From NCBI GenBank assembly GCA_000302695.1, contig AMFN01000003.1, forward strand, positions 496,001 to 560,000: a DNA stretch of 64,000 nucleotides. The letters are read 5' to 3'. Positions 48,971 to 56,952 of the stretch are shown piece by piece. The translations under genes were made by a program, and so were the position numbers. Origin of the DNA: Enterobacteriaceae bacterium LSJC7. GTDB lineage: Bacteria > Pseudomonadota > Gammaproteobacteria > Enterobacterales > Enterobacteriaceae. How positions within the stretch are numbered: the stretch's first letter is position 1; the number at the start of each line of letters is the position of its first letter. The notes beneath the pieces were generated by a model. That model made no database searches, had not been told where the DNA came from, and saw nothing but the letters and a program-made list of their open reading frames with translations.

Positions 48971-50332
48971 ATGTTTAAACCAGAACTGCTTTCCCCGGCC
49001 GGGACGCTGAAAAATATGCGTTACGCCTTTGCCTACGGCGCGGACGCCGTGTACGCCGGCCAGCCGCGCTACAGCCTGCGCGTGCGTAACAATGAGTTCA
49101 ACCATGAAAACCTGGCGCTCGGCATCCAGGAAGCCCATAGCCTGGGCAAAAAGTTTTATGTGGTTGTGAACATCGCGCCGCATAACGCCAAACTCAAAAC
49201 CTTTATCCGCGACCTGAAGCCGGTGGTTGATATGGGGCCGGATGCGCTCATCATGTCTGATCCCGGCCTTATCATGATGGTGCGTGAGGCGTTCCCGCAG
49301 ATGGACATTCACCTGTCTGTGCAGGCCAACGCCGTCAACTGGGCAACGGTGAAGTTCTGGAAGCAGATGGGCCTCACGCGCGTTATTCTCTCGCGCGAGC
49401 TGTCGATTGACGAAATTGCCGAAATCCGTGAGCAGGTGCCGGATATGGAGATTGAAATCTTCGTTCACGGCGCGCTGTGCATGGCCTATTCCGGGCGCTG
49501 CCTGCTGTCTGGCTACATCAACAAACGCGACCCGAACCAGGGCACCTGCACCAACGCCTGCCGCTGGGAATATAACGTGCAGGAAGGCAAAGAGGACGAC
49601 ACTGGTAACATCGTGCACATTCAGGAGCCTATCCCGGTGCAGAATGTTGAACCCACGCTCGGCGAAGGCGAACCTACCAGCAAAGTCTTTATGATTGAAG
49701 AAGCCCAGCGCCCGGGCGAGTACATGAGCGCATTTGAAGACGAGCACGGCACCTACATCATGAACTCCAAAGACCTGCGCGCTATCCAGCACGTAGAGCG
49801 CCTGACTCAGCTTGGCGTGCATTCGCTCAAAATTGAAGGGCGTACCAAATCGTTCTATTACTGCGCCCGCACTGCACAGGTGTACCGTCAGGCCATTGAC
49901 GACGCAGCTGCCGGTAAGCCGTTTGACACAACCCTGCTCACTACGCTTGAGAGCCTCGCCCACCGCGGCTACACCGAAGGTTTTCTGCGCCGCCACACTC
50001 ACGATAGCTATCAGAACTACGACTACGGTTACTCCTTGTCTGAACGCCAGCAGTTTGTCGGTGAGTTCACCGGCGAGCGCCGTGGTGATCTTGCCGCGGT
50101 AGACGTGAAAAACAAGTTCAGCGTAGGCGACAGCCTGGAGATGATGACGCCACAGGGCAATATCACTTTTACGCTTGAGCACATGGAGAACGCCAAAGGT
50201 AAGCCAACGGATGTTGCACCAGGCAACGGCCACACCGTCTGGCTGCCAGTGCCGCAGGATATTGCTCTGGAATACGGTCTGCTGATGCGTAACCTGGCCG
50301 GGCAAACCACCCGCAACCCGCATGGCCAGTAG
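48971..50332 (+). CDS. trhP: tRNA 5-hydroxyuridine synthase TrhP (U32 family, YegQ)
   Basis: A 453-residue protein of the U32 'peptidase' family; E. coli YegQ is 453. The family signature EIFVHGALCMAYSGRCLLS is at about residues 161-179, with the conserved cysteines C169 and C176, and another cysteine cluster follows (GTCTNACRW, about 192-200). TrhP, with partners for prephenate-dependent hydroxylation, makes 5-hydroxyuridine at position 34 of tRNAs; these cysteines bind an iron-sulfur cluster in the family. A long antisense frame over it is a by-product of GC-rich codon use. CyaR lies directly downstream. Confidence 0.96.
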   Translation: MFKPELLSPAGTLKNMRYAFAYGADAVYAGQPRYSLRVRNNEFNHENLALGIQEAHSLGKKFYVVVNIAPHNAKLKTFIRDLKPVVDMGPDALIMSDPGLIMMVREAFPQMDIHLSVQANAVNWATVKFWKQMGLTRVILSRELSIDEIAEIREQVPDMEIEIFVHGALCMAYSGRCLLSGYINKRDPNQGTCTNACRWEYNVQEGKEDDTGNIVHIQEPIPVQNVEPTLGEGEPTSKVFMIEEAQRPGEYMSAFEDEHGTYIMNSKDLRAIQHVERLTQLGVHSLKIEGRTKSFYYCARTAQVYRQAIDDAAAGKPFDTTLLTTLESLAHRGYTEGFLRRHTHDSYQNYDYGYSLSERQQFVGEFTGERRGDLAAVDVKNKFSVGDSLEMMTPQGNITFTLEHMENAKGKPTDVAPGNGHTVWLPVPQDIALEYGLLMRNLAGQTTRNPHGQ

Positions 50333-50368
50333 TTTACCGGCGTGATTTTTTACACCGATGTCAATTTT

Positions 50369-50412
50369 TAAGAAAGCGATCACAGTCAACACAGGTTGTC
50401 TGAAAGTAATAT
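50369..50412 (+). promoter_or_regulatory. CRP-dependent promoter of cyaR
   Basis: A degenerate CRP site TAAGA-N6-TCACA (50369-50384) is centred about 41.5 to 42.5 bases before the predicted start of CyaR. The -10 element TAATAT (50407-50412) is at the right distance for a start at 50419. This is class II CRP geometry, as known for cyaR in E. coli and Salmonella. There is no good -35 element. Confidence 0.75.
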
Positions 50413-50418
50413 TGTAAC

Positions 50419-50510
50419 GCTGAGAAACAAAACACAGAATTAATCACAACGGCAGTACCAGAAATCACCTCTTTCGCCTGTGCGGGCTAGCCCGCACAGG
50501 CGCATTTTTA
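50419..50510 (+). ncRNA. cyaR: Small regulatory RNA CyaR (RyeE)
   Basis: The sequence begins GCTGAGAAACAAAACACAGA, which aligns with E. coli CyaR (GCTGAAAAACATAACCCATA). It keeps the unpaired seed region GTACCAG..A.CACCTCTTT, used to pair with the ribosome binding sites of targets such as ompX, and ends in a GC-rich terminator stem (50476-50501) followed by ATTTTT. It has the usual position between trhP (yegQ) and yegS. CyaR is Hfq-dependent and represses outer-membrane and metabolic genes when cAMP-CRP is active. The terminator is an unusually perfect 26-base palindrome, unlike the E. coli one. Confidence 0.88.
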
Positions 50511-50572
50511 TTCGTTTCCTTCTCCTGTGCTTCAGTTACACTCTGTTTACCTTCGCGAAAACGGGATCAGTC

Positions 50573-51472
50573 ATGGATAAAAACACGCTCTCCTACATTG
50601 TCATCAACGGCAAAGGTGCCAATAACGACGCGCTGCGTACTGCGGTTACTGCGATGCGCGAAGAAGGCTACAGTCTGGCCGTGCGCGTGACATGGGAGCA
50701 CGGCGATGCAGCACGCTACGTAAAAGAGGCCGTCGCGCAAGGCGCACAGACGGTCATCGCGGGCGGTGGCGATGGCACCATTAACGAAGTGGCAACCGCA
50801 CTGGCGCAGACAGAAGCCGCCAGCCGACCCGCGCTGGGTATTATCCCCCTCGGTACGGCAAACGACTTTGCCACCAGCGCCGGGGTTCCTGAGGAGATTG
50901 AGCGGGCGCTCCAACTGGCCGTTATTGGTCGCGCTTTCCCCGTAGACCTGGTGCGGGTGAACGACGAAGCCTGGTTTATCAATATGGCGACCGGCGGCTT
51001 CGGCACCCGGATCACCACGCAAACGCCGGAAAAACTCAAGGCAGCGCTGGGCGGTATCTCCTACTTTATTCACGGTATGCTGCGCCTTGATACGCTCAAG
51101 CCGGACCGCTGCGACATTCGCGGGGAGAACTTCCACTGGCAGGGCGACGCGCTGGTTATTGGCATTGGCAATGGCCGCCAGGCAGGCGGCGGTCAGGAGT
51201 TGTGCCCGCAGGCGCTTATCGACGACGGGCTGTTGCAGTTGCGTATTTTTACCGGCGAGGAGCTGTTGCCTGCGCTGTTCAATACCCTCACCCGCAGCGG
51301 TGAAAATCCGAATGTGGTGGATGCCGAATCAGCCTGGTTTGAAATCACCTCGCCCCATGACATTGTGTTTAATCTCGACGGCGAGCCACTGAGCGGACGC
51401 TCATTTCGTATTGAGGTAGAACCGGGTGCGCTAAGCTGTCGCCTGCCGCCAGACTGCCCGCTGCTGAAATAA
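50573..51472 (+). CDS. yegS: Lipid kinase YegS
   Basis: A 299-residue protein, identical in length to E. coli YegS. The diacylglycerol-kinase-like nucleotide loop is [17 protein letters not shown] (about residues 60-76), followed by [16 protein letters not shown] (about 90-105) and a C-terminal beta domain with [10 protein letters not shown]. It phosphorylates lipids; phosphatidylglycerol has been reported as a substrate for the E. coli enzyme, with magnesium and calcium dependence. The start at 50573 matches the family; the frame is open further upstream only through the CyaR terminator. It converges with fbaB. Confidence 0.96.
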   Translation: MDKNTLSYIVINGKGANNDALRTAVTAMREEGYSLAVRVTWEHGDAARYVKEAVAQGAQTVIAGGGDGTINEVATALAQTEAASRPALGIIPLGTANDFATSAGVPEEIERALQLAVIGRAFPVDLVRVNDEAWFINMATGGFGTRITTQTPEKLKAALGGISYFIHGMLRLDTLKPDRCDIRGENFHWQGDALVIGIGNGRQAGGGQELCPQALIDDGLLQLRIFTGEELLPALFNTLTRSGENPNVVDAESAWFEITSPHDIVFNLDGEPLSGRSFRIEVEPGALSCRLPPDCPLLK

Positions 51473-51499
51473 CCGGCGTTTTAGGCCAGACCATAAAAA

Positions 51500-51528
51500 A
51501 TGCCGGTAAGCGAAAGGCTCACCGGCAT
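51500..51528. terminator. Bidirectional terminator between yegS and fbaB
   Basis: ATGCCGGTAAGC and GCTCACCGGCAT pair with one A-C mismatch around GAAAG, flanked by AAAAAA on the left and CATTTTT on the right. It lies between the convergent stop codons of yegS and fbaB and can serve both. Confidence 0.88.
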
Positions 51529-51551
51529 CATTTTTACCGCACCGTTTATCG

Positions 51552-52604
51552 TCAGGCGATAGTGACTTTGTGGTCCAGGTACACATCCTGCACCGCATTA
51601 ATCAGGCGCACGCCATCAGCCATGGATTTCTTAAACGCTTTACGCCCCAGAATCAGCCCCATACCGCCCGCGCGCTTGTTGATAACCGCCGTGCGCACCG
51701 CATCTGCAAGGTCCGTTTCACCGCCAGAGGCACCACCCGAGTTGATAAGCCCAGCGCGGCCCATGTAGCAGTTGGCCAACTGGTAACGCACAAGATCGAT
51801 AGGGTTGTCGCTGGTCAAGGTGTTATAAACGCGATCGTCGGTATAGCCAAAGCCAATCGCCTTATAGCCACCGTTATTTTCCGCCATTTTCTGCTTCACA
51901 ATATCAGCACCAATGGTGGCCGCAAGGTGGTTGGCCTGGCCGGTCAGGTCAGCGCTGGCGTGATAATCCACCCCGTCTTTCTTAAAGCCTGAGTTACGCA
52001 GATAGGCCCACAGCACCGTTACCATGCCCAGCTCATGCGCACGCTCAAAGGCGGCAGAGATCTCCTCAATCTGGCGACGGGATTCTTCAGAGCCAAAATA
52101 GATAGTCGCGCCAACGGCCACCGCGCCCATATTAAAGGCTTGTTCCACACTGGCATACAGTGTCTGATCGTACTGATTGGGGTAGCTCAGCGTTTCGTTG
52201 TGGTTAAGTTTTACCAGAAACGGAATGCGGTGGGCATAGCGGCGCGCCACCGAAGCCAGCACGCCGTAGGTCGATGCCACGCAGTTGCAACCGGCTTCAA
52301 TCGCCAGTTCAACAATATTCTTCGGGTCAAAATAGAGCGGGTTAGCCGCAAAGGAGGCACCTGCGGAGTGCTCCACGCCCTGGTCTACCGGCAGAATGGA
52401 CAGGTAACCGCTGCCCGCCAGACGCCCGGTGTTGTAGAGCGTTTGCATGTTGCGAAGCACCGTTGGGGAACGGTTATTGTCCACCATTACGCGCGACACA
52501 TAGTCGCTACCTGGCAGATAGAGCTGGTCGGCCGGAATAGTCATACAACGATGCTGTAACAGCGTGTCAGCGTCTTTACCCAGCAACTGCGCAATATCAG
52601 TCAT
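51552..52604 (-). CDS. fbaB: Class I fructose-bisphosphate aldolase FbaB
   Basis: A 350-residue aldolase of the DhnA/FbaB type, the same length as E. coli FbaB. The TIM-barrel contains [30 protein letters not shown] and the lysine-rich [16 protein letters not shown], where the Schiff-base/phosphate-binding region lies. It cleaves fructose 1,6-bisphosphate reversibly and is used mainly in gluconeogenic growth. The gene stands alone, with a terminator downstream and 180 bases to thiD upstream. Confidence 0.97.
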   Translation of the reverse strand: MTDIAQLLGKDADTLLQHRCMTIPADQLYLPGSDYVSRVMVDNNRSPTVLRNMQTLYNTGRLAGSGYLSILPVDQGVEHSAGASFAANPLYFDPKNIVELAIEAGCNCVASTYGVLASVARRYAHRIPFLVKLNHNETLSYPNQYDQTLYASVEQAFNMGAVAVGATIYFGSEESRRQIEEISAAFERAHELGMVTVLWAYLRNSGFKKDGVDYHASADLTGQANHLAATIGADIVKQKMAENNGGYKAIGFGYTDDRVYNTLTSDNPIDLVRYQLANCYMGRAGLINSGGASGGETDLADAVRTAVINKRAGGMGLILGRKAFKKSMADGVRLINAVQDVYLDHKVTIA

Positions 52605-52784
52605 AATAAACTCCCGTCTCGGCGACAGGCACGACGCCTGCCGCTCCAGTTTAGTCCTCGCCCGCGTCTTCTCACGGGCCTCCTAATCCTGGTCTTCTGC
52701 GACGCGGATTACCAGCCTTGCGCCTGTTTTCAGTTTATTCCGCTGGCACGCTTCACCGCTAAGGGCTACACCGGCTGACGCGTT

Positions 52785-53585
52785 TCACCACCACTCATGA
52801 AAATGATGTACCGGCCCGTGCCCGTGTCCCACTTCCAGGCTGTCGGCCTGCGCCAGCGCCCGGGAAAGCCAGCTTTTCGCTCCGGCAACGGTGTCTGCCC
52901 AGTCCGTGTGGCGCGGCCTGAGTGCCGCCAGCGCCGCGGAGAGTGTACAGCCAGTGCCGTGGGTGTTTTTAGTCAGAATGCGCGGCGCGCTAAAACGCTG
53001 CGCGCCGTCGCGGGTGAACAGCCAGTCAGGGCTTTCGCCGTTATCCAGGTGCCCGCCCTTCATCAGCACGGCCTCGCAGCCGAGCGCCATCAGCGCCTTG
53101 CCCTGCTCGTGCATTTCGCGCTCGCTGGTCGCCACCGGGCCATCCAGCAGTGCGGCCGCTTCCGGCAAGTTGGGCGTTATCAGCGATACCTGCGGCAACA
53201 GGCGCTCGCGCAACGTTGACACCGCAGAAGGTGACAGCAGCGGATCGCCGCTTTTGGCCAGCATTACAGTATCCAGCACCACCGTTTGCACCTGCCAATG
53301 CGCCAGACGCTCTGCCACCGCTTCAACAATATCCGTTTCAGCCAGCATGCCGATTTTGGTGGTATCAATGCGTACATCGCTGAATACCGAGTCGAGCTGT
53401 GCGGCGACAAAATCGGGTTCAATGCGGTATACCGACTGGACGCCGAGTGTGTTCTGCGCCACCAGCGCGGTAATCACGCTGGTGCCATAGGCACCGAGCG
53501 CCGAAAAGGTTTTCAGGTCGGCCTGGATACCCGCGCCGCCGCTGGGATCGGTGCCGGCGATGGTGAGTGCGTTAATGCGCTTCAT
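52785..53585 (-). CDS. thiD: Hydroxymethylpyrimidine/phosphomethylpyrimidine kinase ThiD
   Basis: A 266-residue ribokinase-fold enzyme, the same length as E. coli ThiD. The N-terminus [20 protein letters not shown] is the substrate loop, and [15 protein letters not shown] (about residues 207-221) is the anion hole with the catalytic base Asp/Cys region. It phosphorylates HMP to HMP-P and HMP-PP for thiamine phosphate synthesis. It overlaps thiM by four bases (ATGA) and is under the same TPP riboswitch. Confidence 0.98.
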   Translation of the reverse strand: MKRINALTIAGTDPSGGAGIQADLKTFSALGAYGTSVITALVAQNTLGVQSVYRIEPDFVAAQLDSVFSDVRIDTTKIGMLAETDIVEAVAERLAHWQVQTVVLDTVMLAKSGDPLLSPSAVSTLRERLLPQVSLITPNLPEAAALLDGPVATSEREMHEQGKALMALGCEAVLMKGGHLDNGESPDWLFTRDGAQRFSAPRILTKNTHGTGCTLSAALAALRPRHTDWADTVAGAKSWLSRALAQADSLEVGHGHGPVHHFHEWW

Positions 53586-54370
53586 ACCTGCCCCTCCCTG
53601 TTATGCAACCACAGGGCATCAAGGAAAGCCGGGATAAAACTGCCTGGTCCACGGCTTTCGGCCACTGCATGCTCGCCTGCACGCGCCATCAGCCCGCAGG
53701 CGGCGGCTACCGCGCTCAGCCTGTCTCCCGGTAGCGCGCAACTGGCAGCCACCACAGCTGAGAGCGCACAGCCAGTACCTACCACGCGCGTCATCATGGC
53801 ATGACCGCCCGCTACGCTACAGACGCGCTCGCCATCGGTCACATAATCGACCTCGCCAGTAACCGCGACTATTGTTGCGAAACGGCGCGCCAGCGTCTTT
53901 GCCGCCGGTAGCGCAGCGGCGGCACTGTCGGTGCTATCCACCCCGCGCCCGCCCAGGCTTTCGCCCGCCAGGGCCATAATTTCCGAGGCGTTAGCGCGAA
54001 CCGCGGCGGGATGCAACGCCAGAACCTCATGGGCAAATTCTGTGCGCAACGTCAGTGCACCCACGGCCACCGGGTCAAGCACCCACGGGACACCAGCGGC
54101 GTTTGCGCTGCTAATCGCTGCACGCATCGCGCGAGCGCGCTCATGCGTCAGCGTGCCAACATTAATCAGCAGCGCGCTGGCAATCGCGCTGAACTGCGCG
54201 GCTTCGTCTTCGTCAATCACCATCGCTGGCGAAGCGCCGAGCGCCAGCAGCACATTGGCGGTAAAGGTTTGCACCACATCGTTAGTCATACAGTGAACAA
54301 GTGGGGAGTGGTGTCGCAGCAGCGCCGCGGTGTGCGCAATCTGTGCGTCAGTGAGGGATTCGGTTAGCAC
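53582..54370 (-). CDS. thiM: Hydroxyethylthiazole kinase ThiM
   Basis: A 262-residue ribokinase-like enzyme, the same length as E. coli Thi[23 protein letters not shown] near residues 24-45 is the family N-terminal motif, [20 protein letters not shown] (about 126-145) and [15 protein letters not shown] (about 193-207) frame the active site, with the catalytic cysteine in GTGCA. It phosphorylates the thiazole alcohol in the thiamine salvage pathway. The predicted start is GTG (54370), preceded by AGGAG that lies partly inside the riboswitch hairpin. Confidence 0.97.
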   Translation of the reverse strand: MLTESLTDAQIAHTAALLRHHSPLVHCMTNDVVQTFTANVLLALGASPAMVIDEDEAAQFSAIASALLINVGTLTHERARAMRAAISSANAAGVPWVLDPVAVGALTLRTEFAHEVLALHPAAVRANASEIMALAGESLGGRGVDSTDSAAAALPAAKTLARRFATIVAVTGEVDYVTDGERVCSVAGGHAMMTRVVGTGCALSAVVAASCALPGDRLSAVAAACGLMARAGEHAVAESRGPGSFIPAFLDALWLHNREGQV

Positions 54371-54380
54371 GGTTCAGTCT

Positions 54381-54499
54381 CCTGCCCGGCGTGAAAGAAG
54401 GGATACCGGGCAGGCATCTGACTTCCCTACGCTGGCATAATCCAGATCAGGTAATACGGGTGTTTCTCAGCCCTTTTGATAAAAAAGGCACCCCGAGTC
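54381..54499 (-). promoter_or_regulatory. TPP riboswitch (THI box) of thiMD
   Basis: The minus strand contains the aptamer GACTCGGGGTGCC (54499 downwards), GGGCTGAGAAACACCCGT, ACCTGATCTGGAT and AATGCC-like/GCGTAGGGAAGTC (to 54420), matching the E. coli thiM aptamer at the conserved helices. Downstream a perfect 9-base stem (arms 54406-54414 and 54381-54389) contains part of the AGGAG ribosome binding site of thiM. There is no U-tract after it, so control is probably at translation start, as in E. coli thiM. Confidence 0.93.
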
Positions 54500-54519
54500 A
54501 TGTCTGCGCCAGATTAGGG

Positions 54520-55588
54520 GAACTGTGGGGATGATGCAAGGGCGTCCCTCCGGTTCAGTACATCCCGGCACCGTCTGACCTTTTGATTTAACAAAAAACC
54601 AACAACAGCTATTCGGCACACACGTGATTTATGAACTATGCAGTTGTCTGTTTTCAGCTGCCACAGCAGAGATTTATTAGGATTATTCCAGGTAAAATGC
54701 GTTGTTGCCGGGGAAAAAAACCCTGGTACAGGCCTGATTTGGGCTTGTATCTCTCCTGCTCAATCACAGCACACATCACCAGTCTTAACCCTTTAAAAAA
54801 TGACTTTTACCTCACCACGCCGTGAGATACGACGCCGTGACGACATTGCCGCATCAGCCTTTTCAAGGTTTGACTCACTCACGCCTGTCTGCCGATAAAG
54901 CGGCCGCCAGAGGTCTATACATGCTTAAAACTGAAGAGTGCTCCAGCACAAAAAACAACCAGCCAGACTGAAAAAGCTGATGCGCCTTCTTTGCAGCCTC
55001 TTCCAGGGGAAGATAACTCGCACAACATAAAAACGCCTGGTGTCGCCACAACCTTCTATTACCAAACGCATTACTCAATGCACAAATAAATCTTTCCCCT
55101 CACTACCAGCCTGATTGAAATGAGATTTTTCCAACCAAAAATGTAATTATCAAATTAAAACATCCCCAGCCTGAAAAAGGTCACGACCCCATAGGTAAGT
55201 GAATTTAATTGTTATGGGAATTTTCTATTTAAGAATAAAAAATCACACAGGAAGAACAAATTATAATTTAAAAAAATCCGCAAAGCCTTTCCATGAAAAC
55301 AAAATCCAATTGTTAATTAATTGATAAAATAAGAACAAAAAACCAAATATACTTATAATTAAAAAATTAAACACCAGGAACAAAAAAAATAAAAGAACAT
55401 AATTTTATTTTTTTGATTTATGAAAATTAGGACTTTCTTATTATCTTATTATTACAAATAATCAAAATCAGTTAAGTGGTGAATGGATTTCGCTTCTTCA
55501 TTGTGGAAAAAATGGATTGGCTGCCTGTACCTAAAAATGCATTCACCTTTAACGGATACACTATTTCAACCCTCAAGGAACGACTACT
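54520..55588. other. AT-rich intergenic region upstream of the fimbrial operon
   Basis: About 1.07 kb lie between the thi riboswitch and the pilin gene with no gene that I can support. Base composition becomes very AT-rich from about 55100 to 55560, with A-tracts, as expected for H-NS-silenced fimbrial promoters. An RcsAB-like site (54678-54691) reads CTGGAATAATCCTA on the minus strand, 10 of 14 matches. I found no invertible-element inverted repeats and no GATC pairs of the pap type. Confidence 0.6.
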
Positions 55589-56140
55589 ATGTGGAATGCA
55601 AAAAATAAAATCTCTGCTGTTGCATTAATTATCAGCTCTGCTTTCGCAACCAACGCATTTGCCATTGATGGCACTATCACCATTAACGGCAAAATCACTG
55701 ACACGACCTGTACCGTCTCCGTCGACAACGCAAGCGCCAGCACAACCGTCACACTACCGACCATCTCTGCAAGCGCTCTGCCAGCTGGCACTACCGCGGG
55801 TACTACGCCGTTTAGCATTTCGCTCAAAGATTGCGCTGGCAGCGCCCTCAAAGCCAGCACCAATTTCGAAGCCGGTGCTTTTACTGATGCCACAACGGGT
55901 CGCCTGAACATTGATACCGCTGCCGCGGGCGCGGCCTCTAACGTTCAGGTTCAACTGCTCAACGCCGACCGCCAGGCGATTGTCGCGGGTGCAAGCCAGG
56001 CTGCGGGCCAGAACGATATCGCCGTCGATCTCAGCTCCGGGACTGCCACGCTGAACTACTTTGCCCAGTACTACGCTGCCGGAACCGTTGGCGCAGGCGC
56101 AGTGGCCACGCAAGTCGATTACACCATCACTTACGAGTAA
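55589..56140 (+). CDS. Type 1-family major fimbrial subunit
   Basis: A 183-residue pilin. It has a signal peptide of about 25 residues (VALIISSAFATNAFA), then the typical N-terminal donor strand (DGTITINGKITDTTC) and a disulfide pair (Cys in DTTC and in LKDCAG) of the Ig-like fold. The C-terminus VDYTITYE has the conserved beta-zipper with penultimate tyrosine needed for chaperone binding. It is rich in A, T and S. It is polymerised by the chaperone-usher genes that follow and lies first in the operon, with AAGGAA upstream of the ATG. Confidence 0.93.
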   Translation: MWNAKNKISAVALIISSAFATNAFAIDGTITINGKITDTTCTVSVDNASASTTVTLPTISASALPAGTTAGTTPFSISLKDCAGSALKASTNFEAGAFTDATTGRLNIDTAAAGAASNVQVQLLNADRQAIVAGASQAAGQNDIAVDLSSGTATLNYFAQYYAAGTVGAGAVATQVDYTITYE

Positions 56141-56196
56141 GACCATGCGGGGTAAGGTGAATCTTACCCCGCCTATTCCCGGAATGGAGCGAGGCA

Positions 56197-56952
56197 ATGA
56201 ACAGACATTTTTTTTCCTTTGGATTTCTCCTGCCAGCTCTGTTTTGCATGGCAGCGGCACATGCTGATGTGGTGATTAACGGCACGCGCATCGTTTTTGA
56301 AGCAAAGGATAAAGAAACCGTTGTACAGCTAAAAAACAACGGAACAAGGCCTGTACTGGTGCAATCCTGGCTTGATACCGGCAACCCAAAATCGCGCCCG
56401 GGCGAAGTCAAAACGCCTTTTATGATAACACCGCCGGTTATCCGTATTGAGCCTGGCAAGGGGCAAGCACTCAGAGTTTTAAAAATTGACGAGCCGCTGG
56501 CGCAAAACAAGGAAACACTGTTCTGGTTCAACGTACTGGAAATACCGCCAAAGCCACAGCAGCAGCTTGCCGCGGGAGAGAACCTGATGCAGCTGGCTTT
56601 TCGCAGCCGAATCAAGATGTTTTATCGGCCAGATAACCTGGGAATGAGTTCGCAGGAGGCCTACAAAAAACTGAAATTCAGTGTCGTCAACAACACCTCA
56701 TTGAAGGTGGAGAACCCTACCCCCTACTTCATAACGTTAAAAGACATTCAGTTTAAGCAATCAAAAAACTCACCGGTGCTGGCTAGCGTGGAAAAATTCC
56801 CGGAACGCATGGTGTCACCAGGTGATGAATTAGTTCTTCCGGTATCCAGAAAAGGGAAAGGAAACCTTGCCGGAGCCAGCGTGTTTTACGCGGTGATCAA
56901 TGACTATGGTGGAGAAACAGTCAATGAACAGATATTGGGAAATAATATCTGA
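56197..56952 (+). CDS. Periplasmic fimbrial chaperone (PapD family)
   Basis: A 251-residue chaperone with a signal peptide of about 23 residues (cut after AAAHA). Domain 1 has VVINGTRIVFEAKDKETVVQL with the conserved Arg near the N-terminus of the cleft, and AFRSRIKMFYRP with the conserved Lys (about residue 140). Domain 2 follows from about 150. The F1-G1 loop region is short, suggesting the FGS group used by type 1 and P pili. It caps pilin subunits and carries them to the usher. A GGAGCGAG site precedes the ATG, and the 3' end overlaps the usher start by 29 bases. Confidence 0.93.
   Translation: MNRHFFSFGFLLPALFCMAAAHADVVINGTRIVFEAKDKETVVQLKNNGTRPVLVQSWLDTGNPKSRPGEVKTPFMITPPVIRIEPGKGQALRVLKIDEPLAQNKETLFWFNVLEIPPKPQQQLAAGENLMQLAFRSRIKMFYRPDNLGMSSQEAYKKLKFSVVNNTSLKVENPTPYFITLKDIQFKQSKNSPVLASVEKFPERMVSPGDELVLPVSRKGKGNLAGASVFYAVINDYGGETVNEQILGNNI

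Noticed and set aside
48956-50392. Long antisense open frame over trhP (478 codons)
   Set aside because: It is the mirror of a well-conserved GC-rich gene; its composition is typical of a shadow frame and no ribosome binding site or homology pattern is seen.
52776-52787. Cra-like sequence TGACGCGTTTCA upstream of fbaB
   Set aside because: It resembles the Cra consensus but overlaps the thiD stop codon and lies about 180 bases from fbaB; the match is too weak to list.
54631-54825. 64-codon plus-strand frame in the same gap
   Set aside because: No good ribosome binding site and low-complexity, cysteine-rich translation without a family pattern.
54875-55078. 67-codon minus-strand frame in the thiM-fimbria gap
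   Set aside because: Weak start signal, no recognisable features and isolated position; kept as non-coding.
55100-55588. fim-type invertible promoter or pap-type GATC/Lrp switch before the pilin gene
   Set aside because: I found no matching inverted repeats flanking a promoter, no recombinase gene nearby and no GATC pair in the region.
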